Below, in pieces: positions 49,790 through 58,526 of a DNA stretch of 64,000 nt. The notes under the pieces were generated by a model. It ran no database searches, was not told the DNA's origin, and worked only from the letters and a program-made list of their open reading frames with translations. The position numbers were made by a program, and so were the translations under genes. The DNA is from Bradyrhizobium sp. AUGA SZCCT0158. GTDB lineage: Bacteria > Pseudomonadota > Alphaproteobacteria > Rhizobiales > Xanthobacteraceae. The stretch is from the NCBI RefSeq assembly GCF_018130065.1, contig NZ_JAFCME010000018.1, positions 1-64,000 of the forward strand, in the 5' to 3' direction. Each line of letters opens with the position of its first letter. Within the stretch, counting starts at the first letter, position 1.

Positions 49790-50773
49790 TCAGTTGGTCT
49801 GCTGGATCGCCGAGAGTTCCCAATGTCCGCCGGCTTGCCGGGCGAAGGTCCAGACTTCCGTGGCCTCGATCGGGGTTTCGCTGCCCGAGACCAGACGATT
49901 GGTGCCGCGCTCCAGGGTCTTGTCGACCAGCGAGAAGCGCATCGCGACGCTCGCGTAATCGGTTTGGCCTTCGCGCCAGGCTTCTGCGAGGTCGCCCTGC
50001 AGCAGCTTGACGTCGGACACCTTGTTAAGGTCGTTGTTGGCCTTGTTCTGCTCGAGGTCCTTGGTGAAGTACGACACCATCTCGGGCGTTGCGAGCGTAT
50101 GCAGTTTCGCGACGTCCTCGTTCGACCACGCGGCCTGGACTTCGCCAAGCAGCCGTTCGAACGCCTCGTAGTCGGAAGGCCCGATCTCAAGCGGCGCGGG
50201 GGCGCTCGATCCCAGACCAAAGCCCATTCCTGAGCCGAAGCCGGTCTGCGGCGGGGCTGAACCCGCGGCCGGTCCGGCAGCGGAATTGGCATAGGCGGTC
50301 GCCGGGGTATGGCGGCGCTGCCACCACGACATTGCCAGCTTGACCACGATCAGGATCAGGCCGATCTGCAGGATCAGGCCGATGATCGACGCAATCCCGC
50401 CGAGGCCGCCGAGCAGCCCGCCACCGGACAGCATGCCGAACAAGCCGGCGCCGAGGAAGCCTGCGGCGAGACCGCCCATCATCATGCCCATACCGGGCCG
50501 GCTGAAGAAGCCGCCCTTGGCTGCCCCTGCGGCGGCCCCAGCGGCCGCCGGTGCGCCCGGCTGGCTGAAGGTACGGTTCATGGGCTGCGCCGCATTGGGC
50601 GCCGTGGTGGTGCTGGGCGGAGCCGAATAGGTCTTCGACCCCCGCGAACCGGAGCTGTTGCCGCCGCCCACCCGGGCGTCAGCCGCCGTGATGGCCATCG
50701 CGGCGGGAACCGCCAGCGACAGGACGATGGCGAAGGCCCGAACAATTCCGCGCGTGCGTTGCGTGAAATTCAT
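49790..50773 (-). CDS. Tim44-like domain membrane protein
   Basis: 327 residues. Signal or anchor (AFAIVLSLAVPAAMAITAADA), a Pro/Ser/Ala linker, a Gly-rich hydrophobic stretch (GLFGMLSGGGLLGGLGGIASIIGLILQIGLILIVVKLAM) and a C-terminal Tim44/TIM44-like domain: FERLLGEVQAAWSNEDVAKLHTLATPEMVSYF, MRFSLVDKTL and ATEVWTFARQAGGHWELSAIQQ. Membrane protein of the cell envelope with a partner-binding domain; role unclear. An excellent terminator follows. Confidence 0.88.
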   Translation of the reverse strand: MNFTQRTRGIVRAFAIVLSLAVPAAMAITAADARVGGGNSSGSRGSKTYSAPPSTTTAPNAAQPMNRTFSQPGAPAAAGAAAGAAKGGFFSRPGMGMMMGGLAAGFLGAGLFGMLSGGGLLGGLGGIASIIGLILQIGLILIVVKLAMSWWQRRHTPATAYANSAAGPAAGSAPPQTGFGSGMGFGLGSSAPAPLEIGPSDYEAFERLLGEVQAAWSNEDVAKLHTLATPEMVSYFTKDLEQNKANNDLNKVSDVKLLQGDLAEAWREGQTDYASVAMRFSLVDKTLERGTNRLVSGSETPIEATEVWTFARQAGGHWELSAIQQTN

Positions 50774-50924
50774 ATCTGTTTCCTCAATTCCCCGGCATGG
50801 GGAAGCAGCCCCTAAGATGGGCAGAGCTGCTTAAAAGTGAAGCCGTAAACGGGAACAAGCGCTGCGGCCCTCAGTCGCGGGGATGTGACGATTAGGCCGG
50901 TTGTGGGTTTGAACCCGTTGGAAT

Positions 50925-52079
50925 TCAGAAGTTTTCCGCGCTGACCTGGCGAGTCGGATGAGGATCGGCGGCGGTCGGTCCAAGGGCCGGTCCAAGAATC
51001 GGCCCGAGGATGCTTAACGCCACCTCACCGACCGGCGATGGATGCGATGTTTCGACGGCCACGAGGGCCTGATCCATGGTGTGGGCCCCGAGCTCGCACA
51101 TGGCCTGGGTCGCGACATCGCCGCGGCGAACACATTCCCTGGCCAGAAATTCGAATTGCGCCCGCGCCTGGCGCAGGGTCTCTTTCGGCACGACCGCACT
51201 GTTTTCCCCGGGCGCAGAATCCCGGGGCGCTGAATCCCGCTCTTGCGGTTGAACCGGAGGCGAGCCGACTTGGGCTTCCGCGCGCGGGTCGGTGGCGGCC
51301 ACGCCGAGCTGGCTGATCCGGTCAAAGGCGGACCGAAGCTCCTCCCGCTTGGCCTCGAGCGCCTCGATCCTTTGCTGCAGCTCCTCGTGTTCGTTGGCGG
51401 TCGCGACGCGGATCGTCGCAAGTTCGTCCTCGCGTGATCGCAGCCTGGATTGCCAATCGTCACGCTCACGATCAAACGCAAGTCTGAACTCGGCCATGAC
51501 GGCCTCGCTCTGCGACAGCTTTGCCGAGAGCTCGTCGCGCTCGCGCAGATGCTCGCTGCGCTGCTGCTCGATTTGCTTGATGCTCGCTTCCAGGCTTGCC
51601 TTCAGCGCGACACGCTCCTGATCGAAGCTCGTACCAAGCTCGGCCAGGGCGGATTCATGCGCCTGCGATTTCGTCGCGGCCTCCTCCTGTGCACTCTTCA
51701 AGGTTTCCTGCGCTCGCTTCAGCGTGTCGCCGAGTTCGAGCAGCTCGGCCTCCCGCCCCTGCAGCGTCGTCTTGAGCGTATCGCGCTCGGTGATGATGAA
51801 ACTGGAAAGCTTTACGTGCCTCTCGACGTCATGCCGAAGGCTTTCGCATTCGGTTTCCAGCTCGTCGTTCTGGTGGCTCACGGTTTCGTACTTGTAGCGC
51901 CACAGCTGTTCCTCATCGAAGGCGCCGGTAACGCGCGCCATCAGGCCGTCGATCAGATCGGCCGCACGCAGCAGATTTTCGGCGTTTTGCCCGTTGGACA
52001 TCATGTCGGCGAAACGGCGCAGAAAATACGCTGTTTCCGCGGCGTCAGCCGTCTCGGGAACCGTGGCAGGATCGGTCAT
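50925..52079 (-). CDS. Cytoplasmic coiled-coil protein
   Basis: 384 residues; no signal peptide. Residues about 70-270 are a long coiled coil (ELETECESLRHDVERHVK, EELQQRIEALEAKREEL) preceded by an N-terminal helical module (ETAYFLRRFADMMSNGQNAENLLRAADLIDGLMARV) and followed by a Pro/Ala spacer and a compact helical end (LRQARAQFEFLARECVRRGDVATQAMCELGAHTMDQAL). Not a recognised family. It lies 165 bp downstream of cckA, same strand, and may share its transcript. A structural or polarity role near the CckA/CtrA genes is possible but speculative. Confidence 0.65.
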   Translation of the reverse strand: MTDPATVPETADAAETAYFLRRFADMMSNGQNAENLLRAADLIDGLMARVTGAFDEEQLWRYKYETVSHQNDELETECESLRHDVERHVKLSSFIITERDTLKTTLQGREAELLELGDTLKRAQETLKSAQEEAATKSQAHESALAELGTSFDQERVALKASLEASIKQIEQQRSEHLRERDELSAKLSQSEAVMAEFRLAFDRERDDWQSRLRSREDELATIRVATANEHEELQQRIEALEAKREELRSAFDRISQLGVAATDPRAEAQVGSPPVQPQERDSAPRDSAPGENSAVVPKETLRQARAQFEFLARECVRRGDVATQAMCELGAHTMDQALVAVETSHPSPVGEVALSILGPILGPALGPTAADPHPTRQVSAENF

Positions 52080-52244
52080 GCAACTTGCCTTCGTGAGCAG
52101 CGTCGGTGCCGTAAGCGGACACCTTAACCCCGTTCAGAACGGCAAATGTATGGTGGCGCGGGTTTTCCGGCCCAAACGGTGGGGACGCGGCCGTTCCGGC
52201 CTCGCAACAAATCCTGAAATCCGGACCGAAGACCGAAAGCGGCC

Positions 52245-54809
52245 TCACGACGCCGTCATCGTCTCCTTCACCTTCGCGACCAGTGCACTGAGCGCAAACG
52301 GCTTGGCGAGGAAGGCGAACTGCTCGTTTTCCGGCAGGCTCTTGTCGAACGCCTCTTCGGCATAGCCGGAGACGAAGATGATCTTGAGGTTGGGATTGCG
52401 CTGCCGCATTTCCTTGAGCAGCGTCGGGCCGTCCATTTCCGGCATCACCACGTCGGAGACGACGAGATCGACCGCGCCGTTCTTCTCTTCCAGCGCTTCC
52501 ATCGCCTCGATGCCGTTGGCGGCCTCGATCACGCTGTAGCCGCGCGAACGAAGACCGCGCGCGTTGAGCGAGCGCAGGCCGTCCTCGTCTTCCACCAGCA
52601 GGATGGTGCCCTGCCCGGTGAGATCGGCCTGCGGCTTCGGCGGCTCGGCGGCGGCTTCCTTGGCGGCGCCATTGGTGACCTGCGGTTCGGGTGCGGCTTC
52701 CAGTTCCGGACGGTGCCGCGGCAGGAAGATGCGGAACGTGGTGCCCTCCCCCGCTTTCGAATCCACGTAAACAAAGCCGCCGGTCTGCTTGACGATGCCG
52801 TAGACGGTCGACAGCCCGAGGCCGGTGCCCTTGCCGACCTCCTTGGTGGAGAAGAACGGCTCGAAGATTTTGTCGACGATCTCGGCGGGGATGCCGGTGC
52901 CGGTATCGGCGACGTCGATCCGCACGTAGTCCGCAGCCGGCATGCCCTTATAGGACAACAGCGCGGCTTCATCCGTCGTGACGTTGCTGGTCTTGACCGT
53001 CAGCTTGCCGCCATCGGCCATCGCGTCGCGGGCGTTGACGGCGAGATTGACGATCACCTGCTCGAATTGCGAGACGTCGACCTTCACCGGCCAGAGATCA
53101 CGGCCGTGCACGAGGTCGAGCTTGACCTTCTCGCCGATCAGGCGGCGCAGCAGCATGGTGAGGTCGCTCAATGCGTCGCCGAGATCGAGCACCTGCGGGC
53201 GCAGGGTCTGGCGGCGCGAGAACGCGAGCAGCTGCCGCACCAGCGTCGCCGCGCGGGTGGCATTCTGCTTGATCTGCATGATGTCCTGGAACGACGGGTC
53301 GGTCGGCTTGTGCGCGTTCAGCAGGAAGTCGTTGGCCATCATGATGGCCGAGAGCACGTTGTTGAAATCGTGCGCGATGCCGCCGGCAAGCTGGCCGACC
53401 ATGTCCATCTTCTGCGACTGGTTGATCTGGTTCTCGAGCGTGCGCCGCTCGGTGGTTTCCAGCATGTAGACGATGGCGGCTTCGGTTTCGCGCTCGTCCT
53501 CCTCGACCGCGGTGACGAAATATTGCGCCCAGCGCTCCTTGGCACCGTCGAGCATGGCTTCCACCGGCGCGATGTCGCCCTGCCCTTCGGCGGCCTGGTT
53601 GATCGCCGCGATCAGCAGGCTGCGGTCGCGGGCGTTCACGCTGCGGAAGATCGATTTGTTGGCGGCACCGTCCGCGCCCAGGCTTTGCGCCAGCTTGGCG
53701 AAGCGGGCATTGGCGCGCACCACCGCGCCGGCGCGGTCAACGGTCGCGATCGCCATCGGCGTATGGTCGAAGAACCGCATGAAGCGCACTTCGGCGGCGC
53801 GCTCGGGGTCGGAATGCTCGTCGCGCGCGCGGCTGATCACCAGCGTCCGCGACGCGCCGGGCACGCCGTCGGCGCCGAACGCCAGCTTGTGATAGAGTCG
53901 CACCGGCATGGTCCTGCCGCTGCGCATGCGCAGATCGATGTCGAGCACTTCGGTTTTGACTTCGCCCGGCACCGCCACGATCGAGGTCAGCAGCGACGCA
54001 CCGTCGCCCGATACGATATCGGTCAGCTTCAGGCCGCCCGATCCGATCTCGGCAAGGTCGTGATCGAGCCAGCCCGCCAGCGTCGCATTGACATAGACGA
54101 CCTCGCCCGAAGGACTGACCGAGAAGAAGCCGCAAGGCGCGTGATCGAGATATTCGATCGCGTGCTGCAATTCCTTGAAGACGTCCTCCTGGCGTTCGCG
54201 ATCCCGCGTGATGTCGGCGATCGACCACACCGAATATTTCGCCTCACGCTTGCTGGCGCCGAGGGGACGCACCCGCATTCGCAGCCAGCGGCCATGGGCG
54301 CCGTCGGTTCCCGCGATCCGGACTTCCTCCTGCTGCCGCTTGCCTTCGCGCGCCGCCTTGAGCAGGCGGAACACCGCCTCCGAGACATCGGGATTGCCGA
54401 TGAAGACGCGCTCGATCGGGCGCACCTCCTGGGCGGTCGCGGCCCCGGTCAGCGCCAGATAGGCGGCGTTGGAATAGACGACGTGGCCGCGCGAATCGGT
54501 GACCGCGAGCCCGTCATGGGCATGGTCGGCGATCCGTCCCATCACCGGATCGTCGGTAGAGCGGTCGGTGAAGCGGATGATTCCAGCGGCAAAGGCGAAC
54601 AGATTGAACAGGCCGACCATGGCCAGCAGCGCCAGCACGCCGAGGATATAGGGCTGGGCCTGGGCGCGGCCGATGGTCATCAGCACGACCGCGATCGCGA
54701 CGATGCCGGCGGCGACCAGCAGCACCAGCACGATGCTGCCGCTACGCCGCGCCGGCTCATGGGCCGCGAAGGGCTCGGGGGACGGATGGCTGTCGGTTTC
54801 GGCGGTCAT
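52245..54809 (-). CDS. cckA: Hybrid sensor histidine kinase CckA
   Basis: 854 residues. Two N-terminal membrane helices (SIVLVLLVAAGIVAIAVVLM, LGVLALLAMVGLFNLFAFAAG), PAS-type sensor domains, a DHp/catalytic region with AGGIAHDFNNVLSAIMM and the G-boxes (DTGTGIP, GLGLSTVYGIV), then a C-terminal receiver domain (LLVEDEDGL, VVSDVVMPEMDGP, FVSGYAEEAFDK). This order, length and the HDFNNVLSAI motif are those of CckA, the kinase that feeds phosphate through ChpT to CtrA and CpdR in alphaproteobacteria. A CtrA-type box lies in the flagellar promoter 3.8 kb away. Upstream spacing suggests its own promoter. Confidence 0.95.
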   Translation of the reverse strand: MTAETDSHPSPEPFAAHEPARRSGSIVLVLLVAAGIVAIAVVLMTIGRAQAQPYILGVLALLAMVGLFNLFAFAAGIIRFTDRSTDDPVMGRIADHAHDGLAVTDSRGHVVYSNAAYLALTGAATAQEVRPIERVFIGNPDVSEAVFRLLKAAREGKRQQEEVRIAGTDGAHGRWLRMRVRPLGASKREAKYSVWSIADITRDRERQEDVFKELQHAIEYLDHAPCGFFSVSPSGEVVYVNATLAGWLDHDLAEIGSGGLKLTDIVSGDGASLLTSIVAVPGEVKTEVLDIDLRMRSGRTMPVRLYHKLAFGADGVPGASRTLVISRARDEHSDPERAAEVRFMRFFDHTPMAIATVDRAGAVVRANARFAKLAQSLGADGAANKSIFRSVNARDRSLLIAAINQAAEGQGDIAPVEAMLDGAKERWAQYFVTAVEEDERETEAAIVYMLETTERRTLENQINQSQKMDMVGQLAGGIAHDFNNVLSAIMMANDFLLNAHKPTDPSFQDIMQIKQNATRAATLVRQLLAFSRRQTLRPQVLDLGDALSDLTMLLRRLIGEKVKLDLVHGRDLWPVKVDVSQFEQVIVNLAVNARDAMADGGKLTVKTSNVTTDEAALLSYKGMPAADYVRIDVADTGTGIPAEIVDKIFEPFFSTKEVGKGTGLGLSTVYGIVKQTGGFVYVDSKAGEGTTFRIFLPRHRPELEAAPEPQVTNGAAKEAAAEPPKPQADLTGQGTILLVEDEDGLRSLNARGLRSRGYSVIEAANGIEAMEALEEKNGAVDLVVSDVVMPEMDGPTLLKEMRQRNPNLKIIFVSGYAEEAFDKSLPENEQFAFLAKPFALSALVAKVKETMTAS

Positions 54810-54920
54810 ATCAGGGGACGCAAGCCCGTCGGCATGGGATGGCGCGCTGATCTGCGCGCCCTTGAGTGCCTGAATCGGACCGGCAAGCGCAAGTCCATCA
54901 GGCGGCTAATTGGCATCAAT

Positions 54921-54970
54921 AGCGGTTTCAAGCGAAATGGGCACCGGTTCGAGTGAAGAAAACACGTAAA
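54921..54970. repeat. Intergenic repeat-like element, family H
   Basis: AGCGGTTTCAAGCGAAATGG and GGCACCGGTTCGAGTGAAGA are recognisable as a common Bradyrhizobium intergenic sequence (CGGTTTCAAGCGAA...CCGGTTCG...GAAGAAAA), lying between cckA and flhB. The identification is from memory of the pattern; copy number was not counted. Confidence 0.45.
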
Positions 54971-55024
54971 AAATTATCGTCCAAGGCCTTATCCAACGCA
55001 TTTCAAGGCAAGTTCCGACCCCCG

Positions 55025-56098
55025 TCAGTTGCGCCGGCCGGCAGCGTCGCGCTTCAACCCCATGACGAAGCCGATGATTTCGGCAACCGCATGATAGTGC
55101 TCGACCGGGATCTCCTCGTCGACATCGACGGTCGCATAGAGCGCGCGCGCCAGCGGCACGTTCTCCACGATCGGAATGTCGTGTTTCTTGGCGATCTCCC
55201 TGATCTTGAACGCGATATTGTCGACGCCCTTGGCGACGCAGACCGGCGCCGACATGCCGCGGTCGTAGGACAGCGCCACCGAATAGTGGGTCGGGTTGGT
55301 GATGATGACGCTGGCCTTGGGCACATCGGTCATCATCCGCTTCTTCATGTTGGCCTGGCGCAACTGCCGGATCTTGGCCTTGATGTGGGGGTCGCCTTCG
55401 GACTGTTTGAACTCGTCCTTGATCTCCTGCAGCGACATCTTCTGCCGCTCGAACCACTGCCGGTACTGGAAGAAGTAATCCGCGATCGCCACGGCGGCCA
55501 GCATCGCCACCACCGCGCCCATCAGATGCAGCGTCAGACTGGTGGTGACGCCCATGATCGCCGTCGGGTCGAAGGCCAGGAACGACTCCAGCCGGTGGCG
55601 CTCCGGCCACAGCACCGCCATCATGACGGCGCCGAGCGCGACCAGCTTGAACACGCCCTTGAGGAAGTTCGCCAGCGCCTGCTTGCCGAAGATGCGCTTG
55701 AAGCCGGCGCCAGGCGACACCTTGCTGAATTTGGGCGTGAGCGATTCCGACGACCACACCAGCCGGTGCTGGATCACGTTGCCGGCGATGGCCGATATCA
55801 TCAGCATCAGCAGCGGCACACCGATCGCCGCCAGCACGGCAATGCCGAGCGTATTGCCGAGTTGCAGCAACGCCGAGCCGTCGGCGCGCAGCGTACCGGC
55901 ATTGGCGATCAAATTGCGCAGCGGCATCAGGATGCCGCCGCCGATCGAGCCCGAGAAGGTCGACAGCACAAGCGTCGCGCCCGCGATCACGAACCAGGTG
56001 TTGACCTCCTGGCTCTTGGCAACGTCGCCCTTCGCATGCGCGTCGTCGAGACGCTTTTGCGTAGGGTCTTCTGTTTTATCGTCGCTATCGTCGGCCAT
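55025..56098 (-). CDS. flhB: Flagellar biosynthesis protein FlhB
   Basis: 357 residues. Four membrane helices (NTWFVIAGATLVLSTF, LGIAVLAAIGVPLLMLMISAIAG, LKGVFKLVALGAVMMAVLW, LMGAVVAMLAAVAIADYF) and a cytoplasmic C-terminal domain with the autocleavage site NPTH (KASVIITNPTHYSVALSY), which is exact. Cleavage between Asn and Pro switches substrate specificity of the flagellar type III export gate. Last gene of the flgB-flgC-fliE-fliQ-fliR-flhB run. A repeat lies between it and fliR. Confidence 0.97.
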   Translation of the reverse strand: MADDSDDKTEDPTQKRLDDAHAKGDVAKSQEVNTWFVIAGATLVLSTFSGSIGGGILMPLRNLIANAGTLRADGSALLQLGNTLGIAVLAAIGVPLLMLMISAIAGNVIQHRLVWSSESLTPKFSKVSPGAGFKRIFGKQALANFLKGVFKLVALGAVMMAVLWPERHRLESFLAFDPTAIMGVTTSLTLHLMGAVVAMLAAVAIADYFFQYRQWFERQKMSLQEIKDEFKQSEGDPHIKAKIRQLRQANMKKRMMTDVPKASVIITNPTHYSVALSYDRGMSAPVCVAKGVDNIAFKIREIAKKHDIPIVENVPLARALYATVDVDEEIPVEHYHAVAEIIGFVMGLKRDAAGRRN

Positions 56099-56122
56099 CG
56101 CGGCGCCTTGGCTTTTTTATTT

Positions 56123-56171
56123 GAGCATGATCTCTTCGGAAAAAGGGTTCCCACTTTTCCGGATCATGCTC
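56123..56171. repeat. Palindromic repeat, family F
   Basis: GAGCATGATC (56123-56132) and GATCATGCTC (56162-56171) with an inner GGAAAA/TTTTCC pair form a dyad between flhB (56098) and fliR (56171). Its last base is shared with the fliR TAG stop. It is inside the flagellar operon, so it is transcribed. Confidence 0.75.
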
Positions 56172-56941
56172 TATCTAAGCGGTGTGAGCTCGTGCATGAC
56201 GCCGGTGAAGTAGTTCAGATAGGTCCCCATCATCGCCGTGAGGACGGCGGCGAAGATCAGGAAGCCGATCAGGATCGAGAGCGGCACGCCGACGAAATAG
56301 ACCTGCATCGCCGGCATCAGCCGCGCCAGAATCCCGAGCCCCATGTTGAAGACGATGCCGAACACCAAAAACGGCGCCGACAATTGCAGGCCGATCTTGA
56401 AGGCGGCAGTGAAAGCGCGGGTCGCAAGCGCCGCGACATCGCCGGTCGGCATCGTCTCGCCCGGCGAGAAGATCCGGTAGCTCTCGTTGAGCGCCGCGAT
56501 CACCAGATGATGGCTGTCGGTGGCGAACAACAGCGTCATGCCGAGGATGGTGAGGAAGTTGCCGATCAGAAGGCCCTGCTGGCCCTGGGTCGGATCGACG
56601 GCAGTGACGAAGCCGAGGCCGAGCTGCTGGGCGATCACTGAGCCTGCGACCGCCAGCGCCGACAGCGTCACCCGCGCGGTGGCGCCGAGCACCACGCCGA
56701 TGACGATCTCGTGCACCATCAGAACGCCCATCGCACTCATCGAAGTCAAATCGACCTGATAGGCGGCGCGGTGCAGCGGCAGGATGATCAGCGTCAGCAA
56801 CAGCGCGATCGCGAGCTTGATCCGGACCGGGATGTTGCTCTCGCCGAATCCCGGCAACAGCATCACCATCGCCCCCACGCGGGCGAACACCAGCATGAAA
56901 GTGGCGGCCAGGGCCGGCAGCATGGAGACATCGATGCGCAT
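56171..56941 (-). CDS. fliR: Flagellar biosynthetic protein FliR
   Basis: 256 residues, six or more helices (LAATFMLVFARVGAMVMLLPGF, IKLAIALLLTLIILPL, VHEIVIGVVLGATARVTLSALAVAGSVIAQQLGLGF, LGMTLLFATDSHHLVIAALNES, APFLVFGIVFNMGLGILARLMPAMQVYFVGVPLSILIGFLIFAAVL). FliR family: FARVGAMV-x3-PGFG, ATDSHHLVI and NMGLGILARLMPAMQVYFVG. Part of the FliPQR export gate. Stop lies in the family F repeat. Confidence 0.97.
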   Translation of the reverse strand: MRIDVSMLPALAATFMLVFARVGAMVMLLPGFGESNIPVRIKLAIALLLTLIILPLHRAAYQVDLTSMSAMGVLMVHEIVIGVVLGATARVTLSALAVAGSVIAQQLGLGFVTAVDPTQGQQGLLIGNFLTILGMTLLFATDSHHLVIAALNESYRIFSPGETMPTGDVAALATRAFTAAFKIGLQLSAPFLVFGIVFNMGLGILARLMPAMQVYFVGVPLSILIGFLIFAAVLTAMMGTYLNYFTGVMHELTPLR

Positions 56942-56958
56942 GGTCTACGCACAGTGCA

Positions 56959-57222
56959 TCATCCGCCTATGATTCGCGACGATATCCGCATCATGTAGCC
57001 TTGCATCGAATCCGCCATGAACGGCAGCGCCAGCAATAACGTCACGAAGATCGCGATGATCTTCGGCACGAAGATCAGCGTCTGTTCCTGGATCTGCGTC
57101 AGCGCCTGGAACAGCGACACCACGACGCCGACCACGAGGCCGACCACCATCAAGGGCGACGACACCACCACGATGGTCCAGATCGCATCACGCGCCACGT
57201 CGAGGGTTTCAGCACCGGTCAT
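56959..57222 (-). CDS. fliQ: Flagellar biosynthetic protein FliQ
   Basis: 87 residues, two membrane helices (DAIWTIVVVSSPLMVVGLVVGVVVSLFQALTQ, TFVPKIIAIFVTLLLALPFM). The FQALTQIQEQTLIFVPKI motif is the FliQ signature. FliPQR channel component. The gene lies 17 bp before fliR on the minus strand. Confidence 0.97.
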   Translation of the reverse strand: MTGAETLDVARDAIWTIVVVSSPLMVVGLVVGVVVSLFQALTQIQEQTLIFVPKIIAIFVTLLLALPFMADSMQGYMMRISSRIIGG

Positions 57223-57254
57223 TTTGATTCTCTCGGTTTATTTCCGCCATTTCG

Positions 57255-57323
57255 AGGCGGGCGAATGGCGAGTGGCGAATAGCGAATGGATTTCAGCCCT
57301 ATTCGCCATTCCCTATTCGCCTC
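57255..57323. repeat. Inverted/direct repeat, family G, between fliQ and fliE
   Basis: GAGGCGGGCGAATGGCG... and ...ATTCGCCATTCCCTATTCGCC form a long imperfect dyad with tandem GGCGAAT modules. It is within the flagellar operon between fliE (57326) and fliQ (57222). Confidence 0.7.
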
Positions 57324-57325
57324 TA

Positions 57326-57637
57326 TCAGATCGGCATCTTCATGATGTCTTCGTAAGACTGGATCACCCGGTCGCGCACCGACACCAGCGTCGAGACCGC
57401 GACGTCGGTCTCGGCCACCGCCGTCACCACGTCCATGACGTTGGCCTTGCCGGAAGTCATCGCGATGGTCTGGGCGTCCGATTTCTTGCCGGCTTCCATC
57501 ACGCTGCCGACGGCATCCTTGAGCAGCGCGCCGAAGGACGGGCCGCCCGATTTCTGGCCGCCCTTCTCGGCGCCGCCGGTCTCCATGATGCGCGAAAGCG
57601 CGGCGTAGGCGTTTGCTGCTACTGTCGGTGAAGCCAT
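57326..57637 (-). CDS. fliE: Flagellar hook-basal body protein FliE
   Basis: 103 residues. FliE signature: FGALLKDAVGSVMEAGKKSDAQTIAMTSGKANVMDVVTAVAETDVAVSTLVSVRDRVIQSYEDIMKMPI (key: DVVTAVAE, DRVIQSYEDIMKMPI). Connects the MS ring to the rod. Cotranscribed with flgB-flgC. Confidence 0.97.
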   Translation of the reverse strand: MASPTVAANAYAALSRIMETGGAEKGGQKSGGPSFGALLKDAVGSVMEAGKKSDAQTIAMTSGKANVMDVVTAVAETDVAVSTLVSVRDRVIQSYEDIMKMPI

Positions 57638-57654
57638 GGTTTAGGATTCCTGTT

Positions 57655-58083
57655 TCAGGCCTTGAGGATGTCGAGCGTGCGTTGGATCATCCGGCGCGTG
57701 GCGCTGATGATGTTGAGGTTGGCTTCATAGGACCGCTGGGCTTCGCGCATGTCGGTCATTTCGACCAGCGGGTTGACGTTGGGATATTTGACGTTGCCGG
57801 CGGCGTCCGCCGCCGGGTTGCTCGGCTCGTGCTTGATGCGGAACGCCGACTGGTCGGCGCGCACCTTGCCGAGCGTCACCACTTTCGCATCGATCGTACG
57901 GTCGAGCGCCGAGGAGAAGGTTGGCACCTTGCGGCGATAGGGATCGCCGGCGGACGTCGGCGCGGTGGAATCCACGTTCGCGATGTTTTCCGAGATCACC
58001 CGCATCCGCCCGGCCTGCGCGCGCAGGCCCGAGGTCGCGATGCTCATCGAGCGGGCGAAGTCGCTTCCACCTTCATTTGCCAT
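57655..58083 (-). CDS. flgC: Flagellar basal-body rod protein FlgC
   Basis: 142 residues. Conserved N-terminus FARSMSIATSGLRAQAGRMRVISENIANVDSTAPTSAGDPYRRKV and the C-terminal EMTDMREAQRSYEANLNIISATRRMIQRTLDIL, diagnostic for proximal rod protein FlgC. Secreted by the flagellar export apparatus. Confidence 0.97.
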   Translation of the reverse strand: MANEGGSDFARSMSIATSGLRAQAGRMRVISENIANVDSTAPTSAGDPYRRKVPTFSSALDRTIDAKVVTLGKVRADQSAFRIKHEPSNPAADAAGNVKYPNVNPLVEMTDMREAQRSYEANLNIISATRRMIQRTLDILKA

Positions 58084-58109
58084 GATCCGGCTCCCCTAAA
58101 TGCGGCGCG

Positions 58110-58526
58110 TCAGCGCTTTCCGATGGCGGTTTTGAGAAGTCCGAGGCTGCGGCTGTAGAGCGAGGTGGCCGCCGCATAGTCCATCTGGTTGGCGGAGACC
58201 CGCATCATCTGATCTTCCAGATTGACGGCGTTGCCGGCGGGCCGGGTCAGGAACCCGCTCTTGCCGCCATCGCCGTCGAAGGTCTGCCCGCCGCCGGACG
58301 CGCCGATATGGCTCGCGCTGGTGCGCAGCATCGCCATCGATCCGAACGTTCCGCCGACGGTGGCGGCGGAACCCTTGTGGTCGAATTTCGGTTCGACCAG
58401 ATCGCGCGGCTTGAAGTTCGGGGTGTTGGCGTTGGAAATGTTTTCGGCGAGCACCCGCTGGCGCTCCTGATGCCACTGCATCTTGGTACGCAGCGCCGAC
58501 AGGTCCGGAAGATCGTTGATGGCCAT
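58110..58526 (-). CDS. flgB: Flagellar basal-body rod protein FlgB
   Basis: 138 residues: LSALRTKMQWHQERQRVLAENISNANTPNFKPRDL and VNLEDQMMRVSANQMDYAAATSLYSRSLGLLKTAIGKR (key motifs LAENISNANTPNFK, QMMRVSANQMDY) are typical of FlgB. First gene of the minus-strand operon, with the CtrA-type box about 67 bp upstream. Confidence 0.97.
   Translation of the reverse strand: MAINDLPDLSALRTKMQWHQERQRVLAENISNANTPNFKPRDLVEPKFDHKGSAATVGGTFGSMAMLRTSASHIGASGGGQTFDGDGGKSGFLTRPAGNAVNLEDQMMRVSANQMDYAAATSLYSRSLGLLKTAIGKR

Noticed and set aside
52713..54956. 747-codon plus-strand open frame opposite cckA
   Set aside because: Same cause: a mirror frame of a GC-rich gene. The cckA strand shows all kinase motifs; this one shows none.
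54953..56641. 562-codon plus-strand open frame opposite flhB/fliR
   Set aside because: Antisense to flhB and fliR, which are certain; composition is His/Arg/Gln-rich with no domain.
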